From assembly GCA_016282135.1 (NCBI GenBank), contig JAEEKA010000118.1, positions 1-58,262 of the forward strand: DNA of 58,262 nucleotides, written 5' to 3'. Made by a program: the position numbers and the translations under genes. Source of the stretch: Oscillospiraceae bacterium (GTDB taxonomy: Bacteria > Bacillota > Clostridia > Oscillospirales > Oscillospiraceae). The notes beneath the pieces are model-generated. The model made no database searches, was not told the DNA's origin, and saw only the letters and a program-made list of their open reading frames with translations. Of this stretch, positions 8,279-15,640 are shown in pieces; position 1 is the first letter of the stretch; each line of letters opens with the position of its first letter.

Positions 8279-9178
8279 ATGGACGAATTGAACGAACTCC
8301 GCGTATCGGCCCGGAACCGGCTGCTCGGCTGTATCGTCGGAATCATCGCGCTGGGGGCAGCGTCTGTAGCGCTCACCCGCCAGCCATTTCTGCTGTTCTT
8401 CATTCTGATCGGGGGGTTCATCGTCTCCACACTGGTGATGAAGAAGCCCCGGCAGCGGTATCGGGCCGCCTTCAAGCAGGCCTGCGTGCAGCAGTCTCTG
8501 CAATCGATGTTCACCGACCTGGACTACCACCCGGACTGGGGCATCCCCTATGAGACCATCGCCGCCACCAAAATGATGTACATGGGCGACCGATACCACG
8601 CGGAGGACTATATTTCCGCCCGGTACAAGGGCATTCCCTTTGAGCAGTCGGACGTCCACATCGAGGAGGAGCGGCAGTCTACCGACTCCGACGGCCACAC
8701 CCACACCGAGTACGTCACCATCTTCCGGGGCCGCTGGATGATCTTTGCCTTCAACAAGGAATTTCGGGCTAAGGTCCAGATTGCCCAGAAGGGCTTCCCC
8801 AACGCCAAGCGCAAGCGCTTTTTCGGCAAAAAGGAGGAGCTGTTCCAAAAGGTGGAAATGGAGTCCGAAACCTTCAACAAGGCCTTTCAGGTTTTTGCCC
8901 AGAACGAGCACGACGCCTTCTACATCATCACCCCCGCCTTTATGGAGCGGGTACAAAATCTGGCTGCTCACAACAAGGGCAAGCTGATGTTCTGCTTCGT
9001 GGGGGACCGGCTCCACATCGCCATCCACGACAACAAGGACTCCTTCGAGCCCGGCGGCATCTTCAAGTCTGTGGATGAGGAGGCCGTCATGCAGAAGATT
9101 CGCAGCGAAATCGGCATCATTACCCAGTTCATTGACGAGCTTAGCTTGGATAACAATTTGTTCAAACAGGAGGTATAA
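8279..9178 (+). CDS. DUF3137 membrane protein, second tandem copy
   Basis: This 299-residue paralogue of the preceding gene has the same two N-terminal membrane segments and the same C-terminal domain (GRWMIFAFNKEF, NEHDAFYIITPAFMERV). It differs mainly by a short insertion about residue 125 rich in Asp, Ser and His (a TDSDGHTHTE stretch). The start at 8279 has aaggaggg 6 nt upstream. The 69 nt between the copies contain an 8-bp stem ATGGCCGC/GCGGCCAT that could tune expression. High identity along the whole length indicates a recent tandem duplication. It is followed after 3 nt by lemA, in one operon. Confidence 0.87.
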   Translation: MDELNELRVSARNRLLGCIVGIIALGAASVALTRQPFLLFFILIGGFIVSTLVMKKPRQRYRAAFKQACVQQSLQSMFTDLDYHPDWGIPYETIAATKMMYMGDRYHAEDYISARYKGIPFEQSDVHIEEERQSTDSDGHTHTEYVTIFRGRWMIFAFNKEFRAKVQIAQKGFPNAKRKRFFGKKEELFQKVEMESETFNKAFQVFAQNEHDAFYIITPAFMERVQNLAAHNKGKLMFCFVGDRLHIAIHDNKDSFEPGGIFKSVDEEAVMQKIRSEIGIITQFIDELSLDNNLFKQEV

Positions 9179-9181
9179 ACT

Positions 9182-9730
9182 ATGAATCCGGTACTTATTG
9201 CAATTATCGCGGCAGTCGTACTCCTTGTGGGCTACGTCATCTCCCTCTCCAACCGGCTGAACAAGGCCCGGGTAAAGATCGACGAAGCCGGCTCCGACAT
9301 CGACGTCTCCCTGACCAAGCGCTACGACGTGCTGACCAAGATGATCGACGTGGTGAAGAGCTACGCCCGGTACGAGAAGGAGACCATCTTTGAGACCGTT
9401 CGGATCCGGCAGGGCATGACCATGCAGGAGAAGAACGAGGCCAACCGCGTCATGGGCGAGAATCTGGAGAAAATCCACATTCTGGCGGAGCACTACCCCG
9501 ATTTGAAGGCCAGCGCCAACTACAACACCCTGCAAAAAGCCATCGCCGACGTGGAGGAGCATTTGCAGGCCTCCCGCCGCCTCTACAACGCCAACGTCTC
9601 CCGCTACAACCAGATGCTGGTGGCCTTCCCCTCCAGCATGATCGCCGGCATGAAGGGCCTGACCAAGGAGGAGTTCTTCTCCGCCGAGGAGCAAAAGCGC
9701 CAGGACGTGAAGATGAATTTGGATCTGTAA
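9182..9730 (+). CDS. lemA: LemA family protein
   Basis: The 182-residue protein has one N-terminal membrane helix (about residues 4-22) followed by the LemA helical domain: SNRLNKARVKIDEAGSDIDV, then KRYDVLTKMIDVVKSYARYE, and the late YNANVSRYNQMLVAFPS motif. LemA proteins are small membrane proteins with a short extracellular N-terminus and a cytoplasmic coiled-coil; their molecular role is unresolved. The gene starts 3 nt after the second DUF3137 gene with an aggaggt ribosome site and is co-transcribed from the promoter at 7235-7281. Pairing of LemA with DUF3137 is common in bacteria and supports a shared membrane complex. Confidence 0.95.
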   Translation: MNPVLIAIIAAVVLLVGYVISLSNRLNKARVKIDEAGSDIDVSLTKRYDVLTKMIDVVKSYARYEKETIFETVRIRQGMTMQEKNEANRVMGENLEKIHILAEHYPDLKASANYNTLQKAIADVEEHLQASRRLYNANVSRYNQMLVAFPSSMIAGMKGLTKEEFFSAEEQKRQDVKMNLDL

Positions 9731-9748
9731 AAGCAGGACGAAAAACCC

Positions 9749-10606
9749 ATGAGACAAGATCAGCACCCCCGCCGTCAGGCGGGGACGTACCGAAAGAAAA
9801 AAGCACGGCAGCAGGACCCGTTAAAGGTCCTGCTGATCGTGCTGCTGTTGGCTTGCTTTATTCTGCTGGGCATTTATCTGCTGAAAAACAACAGCCCAGC
9901 GCCCGGCGGGGAAAGCGAAAGCACCACCGCTCAGACCCAGCCGCCCCGGACGGGGCCATCCACGACAGAAGCTCCCACCGAATCGTCGGCCCCCCAAACA
10001 GAGTCCGCCACCCACGCACCCACCACGGCAGCGCCTCAAACCACCGAGGCCCCGGCGGACGAGAGCTGGAAGCTTGTTCTGGTGAACGCCGACCACCCTC
10101 TGCCCGAGGGCTTCACGGTGCAGCTCAAGGCCCTGCGGAACGGTCACCACGTAGATGAACGGATCTATCCCGAGCTCCAGCAGATGTTTGACGACGCCCG
10201 GGCCGCTGGCATCTACCCGCTGATCAACGAGTCCTTCCGCACGGGGGAGCGGCAGCAGGAGATCATGGACAAATACATCGCCGGCTACGAAGCCCAGGGC
10301 ATGAGTCACGACGAGGCGGTGAAAAAGGCCCATACCGTCGTGGCGGAACCCGGCACCAGCGAGCATCAGCTTGGCCTTGCCCTGGACATCATCGCGGAGT
10401 TCGACGCGGACTCCACGGCCACCTGGAACTGGCTGAAGGACAACGCCTGGCGCTACGGCTTCATTCTCCGCTACCCGGCGGACAAGGTGGACCTCACCGG
10501 CATTGACTACGAGCCCTGGCACTACCGCTACGTGGGCAAGGAAGCGGCGAAGGAGATCACCGAGCGGGGAATTTGCCTGGAAGAGTATTTAGCGGACGCG
10601 GACTGA
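9749..10606 (+). CDS. D,D-carboxypeptidase, VanY / peptidase M15B family
   Basis: The 285-residue protein has a basic cytoplasmic N-terminus, one membrane anchor (about residues 27-45), a Thr/Pro/Ser/Glu-rich linker (about 48-105) and an M15B catalytic domain. The zinc site is visible as EHQLGLALD (His and Asp ligands, about 204) and EPWHYRY (second His, about 254). It should trim D-Ala-D-Ala peptide stems of peptidoglycan outside the membrane. It is the last gene of the DUF3137-lemA operon (18-nt gap), which gives that operon a cell-wall context. The vancomycin-resistance name reflects family only; no vanS/R or ligase genes are nearby. Confidence 0.93.
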   Translation: MRQDQHPRRQAGTYRKKKARQQDPLKVLLIVLLLACFILLGIYLLKNNSPAPGGESESTTAQTQPPRTGPSTTEAPTESSAPQTESATHAPTTAAPQTTEAPADESWKLVLVNADHPLPEGFTVQLKALRNGHHVDERIYPELQQMFDDARAAGIYPLINESFRTGERQQEIMDKYIAGYEAQGMSHDEAVKKAHTVVAEPGTSEHQLGLALDIIAEFDADSTATWNWLKDNAWRYGFILRYPADKVDLTGIDYEPWHYRYVGKEAAKEITERGICLEEYLADAD

Positions 10607-10611
10607 ACCGG

Positions 10612-10761
10612 AATGAAGTATTTGCTTGCGCAAATATGAAGTGCGGCTGTGCCGTATGAAGACGCTTCGCTTATTATGTGCGGAGCACATACTTCACATC
10701 GTGCCAACGATACTTCATATTCCTCAGGAATACTTCATATTGCCGCAAGGCAATACTTCAT
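10612..10761. repeat. Array of six small hairpins with constant heptamer linker
   Basis: Hairpins at 10620-10635, 10643-10655, 10676-10690, 10698-10711, 10719-10731 and 10739-10754 have different stems (ATTTGC, GCGGC, ATGTGC, ATCGT, ATTCC, ATTGCC), each with a matching partner and a 3-4 nt loop. The linkers are ATGAAGT-type on the left half and ACTTCAT-type on the right half, so the whole array is itself an inverted repeat. It lies between the peptidase gene and the nfnB terminator. Confidence 0.85.
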
Positions 10762-10764
10762 TGC

Positions 10765-10811
10765 AAGCACAAAGAGGCAGCAGACAATCCGCCTGCTGCC
10801 TCTTTGTGCTT
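10765..10811. terminator. Bidirectional terminator between vanY-like gene and nfnB
   Basis: A perfect 19-bp stem (10765-10783 with 10793-10811) and a 9-nt loop separate the convergent operons. The stem ends in AAGCAC and GTGCTT, with a short T-rich tract on the plus side. Confidence 0.85.
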
Positions 10812-10824
10812 ATTTGTGATTGAA

Positions 10825-12234
10825 TTATTTGCCCATCAGATATTCGTCGATTCCCTTGGCGGCCAGCTTGCCGGCGCCCATGGCGGAGATGACGGTAGCC
10901 GCGCCGGTGACGGCGTCGCCGCCGGCGTAGACGCCCTCCCGGGAGGTCAGGCCGGCCTCATTGACGATGATGCCGCCGTGGGCGTTGACCTCCAGGCCCT
11001 TGGTGGTGGACTTGATCAGGGGGTTGGGGCTGGTGCCGATGGCGATAACCACGGTGTCCACGTCCAGAACGAACTCGCTGCCCGCAATGGGGACGGGACG
11101 GCGGCGGCCCTTGGCGTCAGGCTCGCCCAGCTCCATCTTGATGCAGCGCAGGCCCGTGACAAAGCCGTTCTTGGGGTCTCTGGGATCGTCAGGATTGTTG
11201 TAGCCCAGGACCTCCACGGGGTTCTGCAGCAGATGGAAATCGATGCCCTCCTCGATGGCGTGCTCCACCTCTTCCTTCCGGGCGGGGAGCTCCTCCATGG
11301 AGCGGCGATAGACGATATAAACGTGCTCAGCCCCCAGACGCAGGGCGGTTCTCGCGGCGTCCATGGCCACGTTGCCGCCGCCGACGACGGCCACCTTGCC
11401 GCCCTTCATAATGGGGGTGACGGGGTCGTCCTTGTAGGCCTTCATCAGGTTGGAGCGGGTCAGGAACTCATTGGCGGAGTAGACGCCCTTATAGGCCTCG
11501 CCGGGGATGTTCATGAAGTTGGGCAGGCCCGCGCCGGAGCCCACGAACACGGCCTCATAGCCGTCCTCGAAGAGCTCGTCGATGGTCAGGGTCTTGCCGA
11601 TGACCACATTGGTCTCCACGTCCACGCCGAGGGCTTTGAGGCCTTCGACTTCCTTGGCTACGATGGCCTTGGGCAGACGGAATTCGGGGATGCCGTAGAC
11701 CAGCACGCCGCCGGCGGTATGCAGAGCCTCGAAGATGGAGACCTGATAGCCCTTCCGGGCCAGGTCGCCGGCGCAGGTCAGGCCGGAAGGGCCGGCGCCC
11801 ACGATGGCCACCTTGTGGCCGTTGGGGGCGGGCTTGACAGGAGCCTCGGTGGCATGGGCGTTGTGCCAGTCGGCCACGAAGCGCTCCAGACGGCCGATGC
11901 CCACGGGCTCAAACTTGATGCCCAGGGTGCACTTGCTCTCGCACTGGCTCTCCTGGGGGCAGACACGGCCGCAGACGGCGGGCAGGGCGGAGGACTGGGA
12001 AATGACCTGGTAAGCGCCCTCAAAGTCGCCGGTCTTCATCTTCGCGATGAAGTCGGGGATGGCGATGTTGACGGGGCAGCCCTGGACACAGGGACGGTTC
12101 TTGCAATTCAGACAGCGCTGGGCCTCGGCCAGGGCGATCTCCTGGGTGTAGCCCAAGGCGACCTCGTTGAAGTTGTGGGCCCGAACCTGGGGCTCCTGGG
12201 AGGGCATTTCGTGTTTCTTGGGTTCAATGGCCAT
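10825..12234 (-). CDS. nfnB: NfnB: NADPH-binding subunit of ferredoxin:NADP+ oxidoreductase (GltA-like)
   Basis: This 469-residue flavoprotein belongs to the small-subunit glutamate synthase family. It has an N-terminal double [4Fe-4S] motif (Cys 41, 44, 49, 53 and 88, 92, 98, 102), an FAD-binding GAGPSG (about 146), an NADPH-binding VVGGGNVAMD (about 285) and a late GGDAVTGAATVISAMGAGK flavin motif. Because nfnA precedes it by one nucleotide, it is best read as NfnB of the electron-bifurcating NfnAB complex, which couples NADH and reduced ferredoxin to NADP+ reduction. A stand-alone homotetrameric glutamate synthase is less likely because no large gltB subunit is present. aaaggagg precedes the start. 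Confidence 0.93.
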   Translation of the reverse strand: MAIEPKKHEMPSQEPQVRAHNFNEVALGYTQEIALAEAQRCLNCKNRPCVQGCPVNIAIPDFIAKMKTGDFEGAYQVISQSSALPAVCGRVCPQESQCESKCTLGIKFEPVGIGRLERFVADWHNAHATEAPVKPAPNGHKVAIVGAGPSGLTCAGDLARKGYQVSIFEALHTAGGVLVYGIPEFRLPKAIVAKEVEGLKALGVDVETNVVIGKTLTIDELFEDGYEAVFVGSGAGLPNFMNIPGEAYKGVYSANEFLTRSNLMKAYKDDPVTPIMKGGKVAVVGGGNVAMDAARTALRLGAEHVYIVYRRSMEELPARKEEVEHAIEEGIDFHLLQNPVEVLGYNNPDDPRDPKNGFVTGLRCIKMELGEPDAKGRRRPVPIAGSEFVLDVDTVVIAIGTSPNPLIKSTTKGLEVNAHGGIIVNEAGLTSREGVYAGGDAVTGAATVISAMGAGKLAAKGIDEYLMGK

Positions 12235-12235
12235 T

Positions 12236-13087
12236 TCAGTTGCCTCCTTTCAGCAGATTGCAGGTTTCCTCGTAGGCGTGGCGCTCGAAGCCGAAGTACA
12301 TCCGGCCCCGGGACATGGCCTCGTCGAAGTCCACCTCGTAGCCGTTGAAGTCGGGGCCGTCCACGCAGGCGAACTTGGTGACCCGCTTGCCGTCCTGGAT
12401 CAGGGTCAGGCGGCAGCCGCCGCACATGCCGGTGCCGTCAATCATAATGGGGTTCATAGATACGGTGACGGGCACGCCGAAGGGCTTGGCCGCCAGGGTG
12501 ACAAATTTCATCATAATCAGAGGCCCGATGGTAATGACCATGTCGAACTTCTCGCCGGCCTCCAGCATTTCCTTCAGGGGCACGGTGACGTTGCCGTGAC
12601 GGGCATAGGAGCCGTCGTCGGTCATGACGATGAGCCTGTCGGAGCAGGCCTTGAACTCATCTTCGAGGATCAGCAGGTCCTTGCTGCGGAAGCCGATGAT
12701 GGAGGTAACCTCCGCGCCGAGACGGTGGAACTCCTGGGCCACGGGCATGGCGATGGCGCAGCCCACGCCGCCGCCGACGATGCAGACCTTCTTGATGCCA
12801 TCGGTGTGGGTGGCGACGCCCAGGGGGCCTACGAAATCCTGGATGGACTCGCCCTCTTTCTTGGCGTTCAGCAGGGCGGTGGTAGCGCCGACGATTTGGA
12901 AGATGATCTTGACGGTGCCTTCTTCCGGGTTGGTACCGGCTACCGTCAGGGGGATGCGCTCGCCTTCTTCATTCACCCGGAGGATGATGAACTGGCCGGG
13001 CTTGGCCTTCTTGGCCACCATGGGGGCCAGAATCTCCATCTGGGTCACGGTGGGGTTCAGTTCTTTCTTGCGGACGATCTGATACAT
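12236..13087 (-). CDS. nfnA: NfnA: NAD-binding/2Fe-2S subunit of ferredoxin:NADP+ oxidoreductase
   Basis: The 283-residue protein resembles dihydroorotate dehydrogenase electron-transfer and sulfhydrogenase gamma subunits: an FAD domain with RIPLTVAG, a nucleotide-binding VGGGVGCAIAMP section and a C-terminal [2Fe-2S] cluster (MCGGCRLTL with a fourth Cys in FACVDGPDF). In NfnAB it carries the bifurcating partner site for NADH. The start at 13087 is chosen because gaaggag lies 8-9 nt before it; a longer reading frame to 13162 runs through the promoter. The stop is 1 nt before nfnB. Together with nifJ it balances ferredoxin, NADH and NADPH in an anaerobe. Confidence 0.92.
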   Translation of the reverse strand: MYQIVRKKELNPTVTQMEILAPMVAKKAKPGQFIILRVNEEGERIPLTVAGTNPEEGTVKIIFQIVGATTALLNAKKEGESIQDFVGPLGVATHTDGIKKVCIVGGGVGCAIAMPVAQEFHRLGAEVTSIIGFRSKDLLILEDEFKACSDRLIVMTDDGSYARHGNVTVPLKEMLEAGEKFDMVITIGPLIMMKFVTLAAKPFGVPVTVSMNPIMIDGTGMCGGCRLTLIQDGKRVTKFACVDGPDFNGYEVDFDEAMSRGRMYFGFERHAYEETCNLLKGGN

Positions 13088-13150
13088 GATACACGCTCCT
13101 TCGAGGTTCTGTTCGTTAGTTATACTGCGGGGAAACAGATGCCACGAGGT

Positions 13151-13178
13151 ATTATACATCATTTTTACAGAAAATCAA
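13151..13178 (-). promoter_or_regulatory. Promoter of nfnAB
   Basis: On the minus strand TTGATT (plus 13173-13178), 16 bp, TATAAT (plus 13151-13156). The -35 box overlaps the T-tract of the terminator of the upstream minus-strand operon. Confidence 0.75.
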
Positions 13179-13233
13179 CCCGGGAAATGGCGGATTTTCG
13201 GCAAATCCACTGCCATTTCCCGGGTTTTTTACG
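13178..13233 (-). terminator. Terminator of the pepF/metallopeptidase operon
   Basis: AACCCGGGAAATGGC and GCCATTTCCCGGGTT form a 15-bp stem around a 20-nt loop, with T-rich sequence on both sides. It lies directly after the stop of the minus-strand peptidase gene and before the nfnAB promoter. Confidence 0.8.
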
Positions 13234-13236
13234 TTG

Positions 13237-14952
13237 TCACTCCGGCAGCTTTTCCCACCAGGCCCGTTCCACGGCCTGGACGCTGGGGAAGGCTTCCCGG
13301 ATCGTTTCAATCAGACGTGCAACCTTCGCCTGAACCTTGGGACTGTCAGAGTACCACCATTCCTCCGACGGGTCCGTGCTGTCGAAGAGCAGCTGGAAGG
13401 TCTCGGCCCGGTCCTCGGCGTCGTTTGTTCTGGCATAGTCGGAGACAAAGTATTCGCCGACCTCCGCCAGCTGTGCATCGTCCAGCCACTCGGTTTCATC
13501 GTAGGCCCAGGAGGGGCTCAGGGCCAGCCAGTCAGCCTCAAAGTTCCGGCCATTGGCGCTGCTGTATCGGTGCAGCCGGTAGTCGATGATGTGCATGAAC
13601 TCGTGGGCCAGGTGCGCCTCGCTGAATTCCCCCGTGGCAAAGCAGACCATCATGGGCTCGGTCCAAGTGTTGGCAAAGGCGGCCGCATCGCCCGGAACGT
13701 TGCGGACGATAAAGATGTGCAGACTGTCCCGGTTTTCATCCTCGTCCGGCATTTGGCCGGAGAGTTCGCGGATGAAGCCATCCGGGAGCTTGTTCGCAAA
13801 GCTCCTCAGTTCAGAGAGGATACGGTACTGCCCAAAGAGGGAAGCACCCAGGTCGCAGACGCTCTCGCTGACGTTCAGACCCACAGTCGGCGTCTGCTCC
13901 GGCGTAGGGGCTTCATCCAGATGGAAGGTAAAGCCCAGGGGCTCCAGCTCCGTTTTCAGAGCATCGATCCGGTCCGTCAGGCTCTGCTCCGTCAGGATCT
14001 CCTGGTCAAAGGGCGTCTGCTCCTCCGGCTCCGGATACCAGAACAAAACCTGATAGCCGGTGCTGCCGGCGCCGCTCCATTCCACCGCCAGCAGAGCATA
14101 ATCCTCTCCCAAGGCCGCGCCGCAGGGGTTCGCCCAGCCCGCCCCATCCTCCTCCGGGGGCAGAACGGCCTCGCCCAGGCAAAGCGCCTCGTCCAGGTCC
14201 AGCAGCGTGTAAGTCAGGCCATTGTCAGACAGTTGACGGCGGGTCAAGAGCCGGTGTCCCGACACAGCTTCGATGGCGTCAAAGGGTTGTTTCAGGGCAT
14301 GGAGCTGGTCCTCCTCGTCGTAAAAAGCCACAACCCGGGAAAGCTCGACCCCGGAGTCGCTGGTGAAAGCGGCGTAATTGGTGTTTTTCCAGAAGGAATC
14401 GTCGTTCAGCAGGCGGTTCCGCCAGCCGCGATTCTCCTGGCTCATGGTGGGGTAATCCCGGAATCCCAGGAAGGCTCCGGTCCGGTCAAAGCACCCGCAG
14501 CGTTCGCCATATTCGTCGATCAGCAGAATCTCTGACTCCGTCACAACCAGTTGACTGAAGCCCATATTTGCCTGGAAAGCAGCCAGCTCCGTGATCTCCG
14601 TCAGAGCGGCGGTCTTTGCGTCCAGGGCGGCCATTCGATACCGGAGTCCTTCCATCTGCTGATCCCAGTGCTGGAGCAGGACGTAGCCCATCCCGTCGAC
14701 ACAATACAGGCCGAATATGCCCTCGTCCTCCGTAATTTCCAATCCCTCGACAGCCACAAGGCCCGTCAGCGAAGGCTGGGGCGCCTCCGTGGTGGTGGGT
14801 TCGGTGGGCGTCTGGGTCGTCGTAACCACGGCGGGAGCCGCGGTGGTCTCCGGCCCGGAAGTGGGCGCGGGTTCACTGCCGGGCCGAAGCAAAAGCACCA
14901 GCCCCACCGCCAGCAGCAGACAGACCGCTGCCAGCGCAATCCATTTTTTCAT
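13237..14952 (-). CDS. Membrane-anchored putative zinc metallopeptidase (HExxH)
   Basis: The 571-residue protein has an N-terminal membrane anchor or signal (about residues 4-22), a Thr/Pro/Glu linker (about 28-62), a large uncharacterised extracellular region, and a C-terminal metallopeptidase section. The zinc signature HEFMH lies at about residue 448 and a downstream EDRAETF, likely carrying the third ligand Glu, at about 507; this pattern is that of gluzincin-like peptidases. Substrate unknown. It is the last gene of a minus-strand operon with pepF, 77 nt after the PH-like gene, and is followed by a strong terminator. The linker resembles those of the VanY-like protein and the lipoprotein at 54.3 kb, all surface proteins. 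Confidence 0.8.
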   Translation of the reverse strand: MKKWIALAAVCLLLAVGLVLLLRPGSEPAPTSGPETTAAPAVVTTTQTPTEPTTTEAPQPSLTGLVAVEGLEITEDEGIFGLYCVDGMGYVLLQHWDQQMEGLRYRMAALDAKTAALTEITELAAFQANMGFSQLVVTESEILLIDEYGERCGCFDRTGAFLGFRDYPTMSQENRGWRNRLLNDDSFWKNTNYAAFTSDSGVELSRVVAFYDEEDQLHALKQPFDAIEAVSGHRLLTRRQLSDNGLTYTLLDLDEALCLGEAVLPPEEDGAGWANPCGAALGEDYALLAVEWSGAGSTGYQVLFWYPEPEEQTPFDQEILTEQSLTDRIDALKTELEPLGFTFHLDEAPTPEQTPTVGLNVSESVCDLGASLFGQYRILSELRSFANKLPDGFIRELSGQMPDEDENRDSLHIFIVRNVPGDAAAFANTWTEPMMVCFATGEFSEAHLAHEFMHIIDYRLHRYSSANGRNFEADWLALSPSWAYDETEWLDDAQLAEVGEYFVSDYARTNDAEDRAETFQLLFDSTDPSEEWWYSDSPKVQAKVARLIETIREAFPSVQAVERAWWEKLPE

Positions 14953-15029
14953 TGTTGCTATTTACCTTTCCGTTTGTATCCTTGTTGCGGACTCGGCGGA
15001 AAAGCGCAAGGCTCTCGGCGGAATCCGCC

Positions 15030-15620
15030 TCACCGGTCTCGCAGAACTCCCGTCAGTTTCCCCTCATCCGAGCAAAGAAAGGGGCGAATGCGGGTGTACT
15101 TCCGGCAGACGTTCAAAATCTGCCCGCTTTTGTTCCGGTTTGGAAGGTGGAGCAGGATATTTGCTTGCTTTCTGCCTATTCGCTTTTTTCCTTCTCCGTT
15201 GGATTCCAGCCGTTCCTCAGAGAAATACAGCCGCAGCTGTCCCCAATATGCGTAGGACAACCCGTAGTCATGGATCCTGGCCCAGGACAGGCGCCGCTTC
15301 CGAATCAGAAAGCGGTACTCCACGCCGTTTTCGTCGATGGTCACAGAACGCCCCTGGACGTACCAGAGCAGAAGCTCGGCAAGGAAAAAGATCGCAAAGA
15401 CAGCGCAGAGCGCGAGAGGCGCAGGCTGCCGCTCCGAACTGCCGTTCAGCATTTGCGTCAGCGTGAACATGACAAACAAGCCGGGAAATATGGCGGAGAA
15501 CGCCCGCATCTCGGTGCTTGGGCGGATAATCACACGGTCAGCCCCCACGGAAACATCCTGGAGCTTGACGCCTGTGCCGCCTGCGGGTTTGCCGGAAGGA
15601 GAACGCAGAGGAGAATACAT
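15030..15620 (-). CDS. Membrane protein with PH-like domain
   Basis: The 196-residue protein contains two adjacent membrane segments (about residues 37-55 and 66-85) followed by a beta-rich section with a VTIDENGVEYRF hairpin, reminiscent of bacterial PH-like membrane proteins. The start at 15620 is supported by aaagggaag upstream; it lies 20 nt after the pepF stop, so the genes are co-transcribed. The C-terminal 40 residues are basic. No catalytic motif is present and I do not assign a function. Confidence 0.7.
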   Translation of the reverse strand: MYSPLRSPSGKPAGGTGVKLQDVSVGADRVIIRPSTEMRAFSAIFPGLFVMFTLTQMLNGSSERQPAPLALCAVFAIFFLAELLLWYVQGRSVTIDENGVEYRFLIRKRRLSWARIHDYGLSYAYWGQLRLYFSEERLESNGEGKKRIGRKQANILLHLPNRNKSGQILNVCRKYTRIRPFLCSDEGKLTGVLRDR

Positions 15621-15640
15621 TGCAACTTCCCTTTCGCAGC

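Noticed and set aside
9749-10606. Vancomycin resistance cluster, suggested by the VanY-like gene
   Set aside because: No vanHAX ligase genes or vanRS pair nearby; M15B carboxypeptidases are common housekeeping enzymes.
10612-10761. CRISPR array
   Set aside because: The repeated part is only a heptamer, its orientation flips midway, and the units between are palindromes; no cas genes are present.
10825-12234. Stand-alone glutamate synthase small subunit
   Set aside because: There is no gltB, and the nfnA gene one nucleotide upstream fits an NfnAB complex better.
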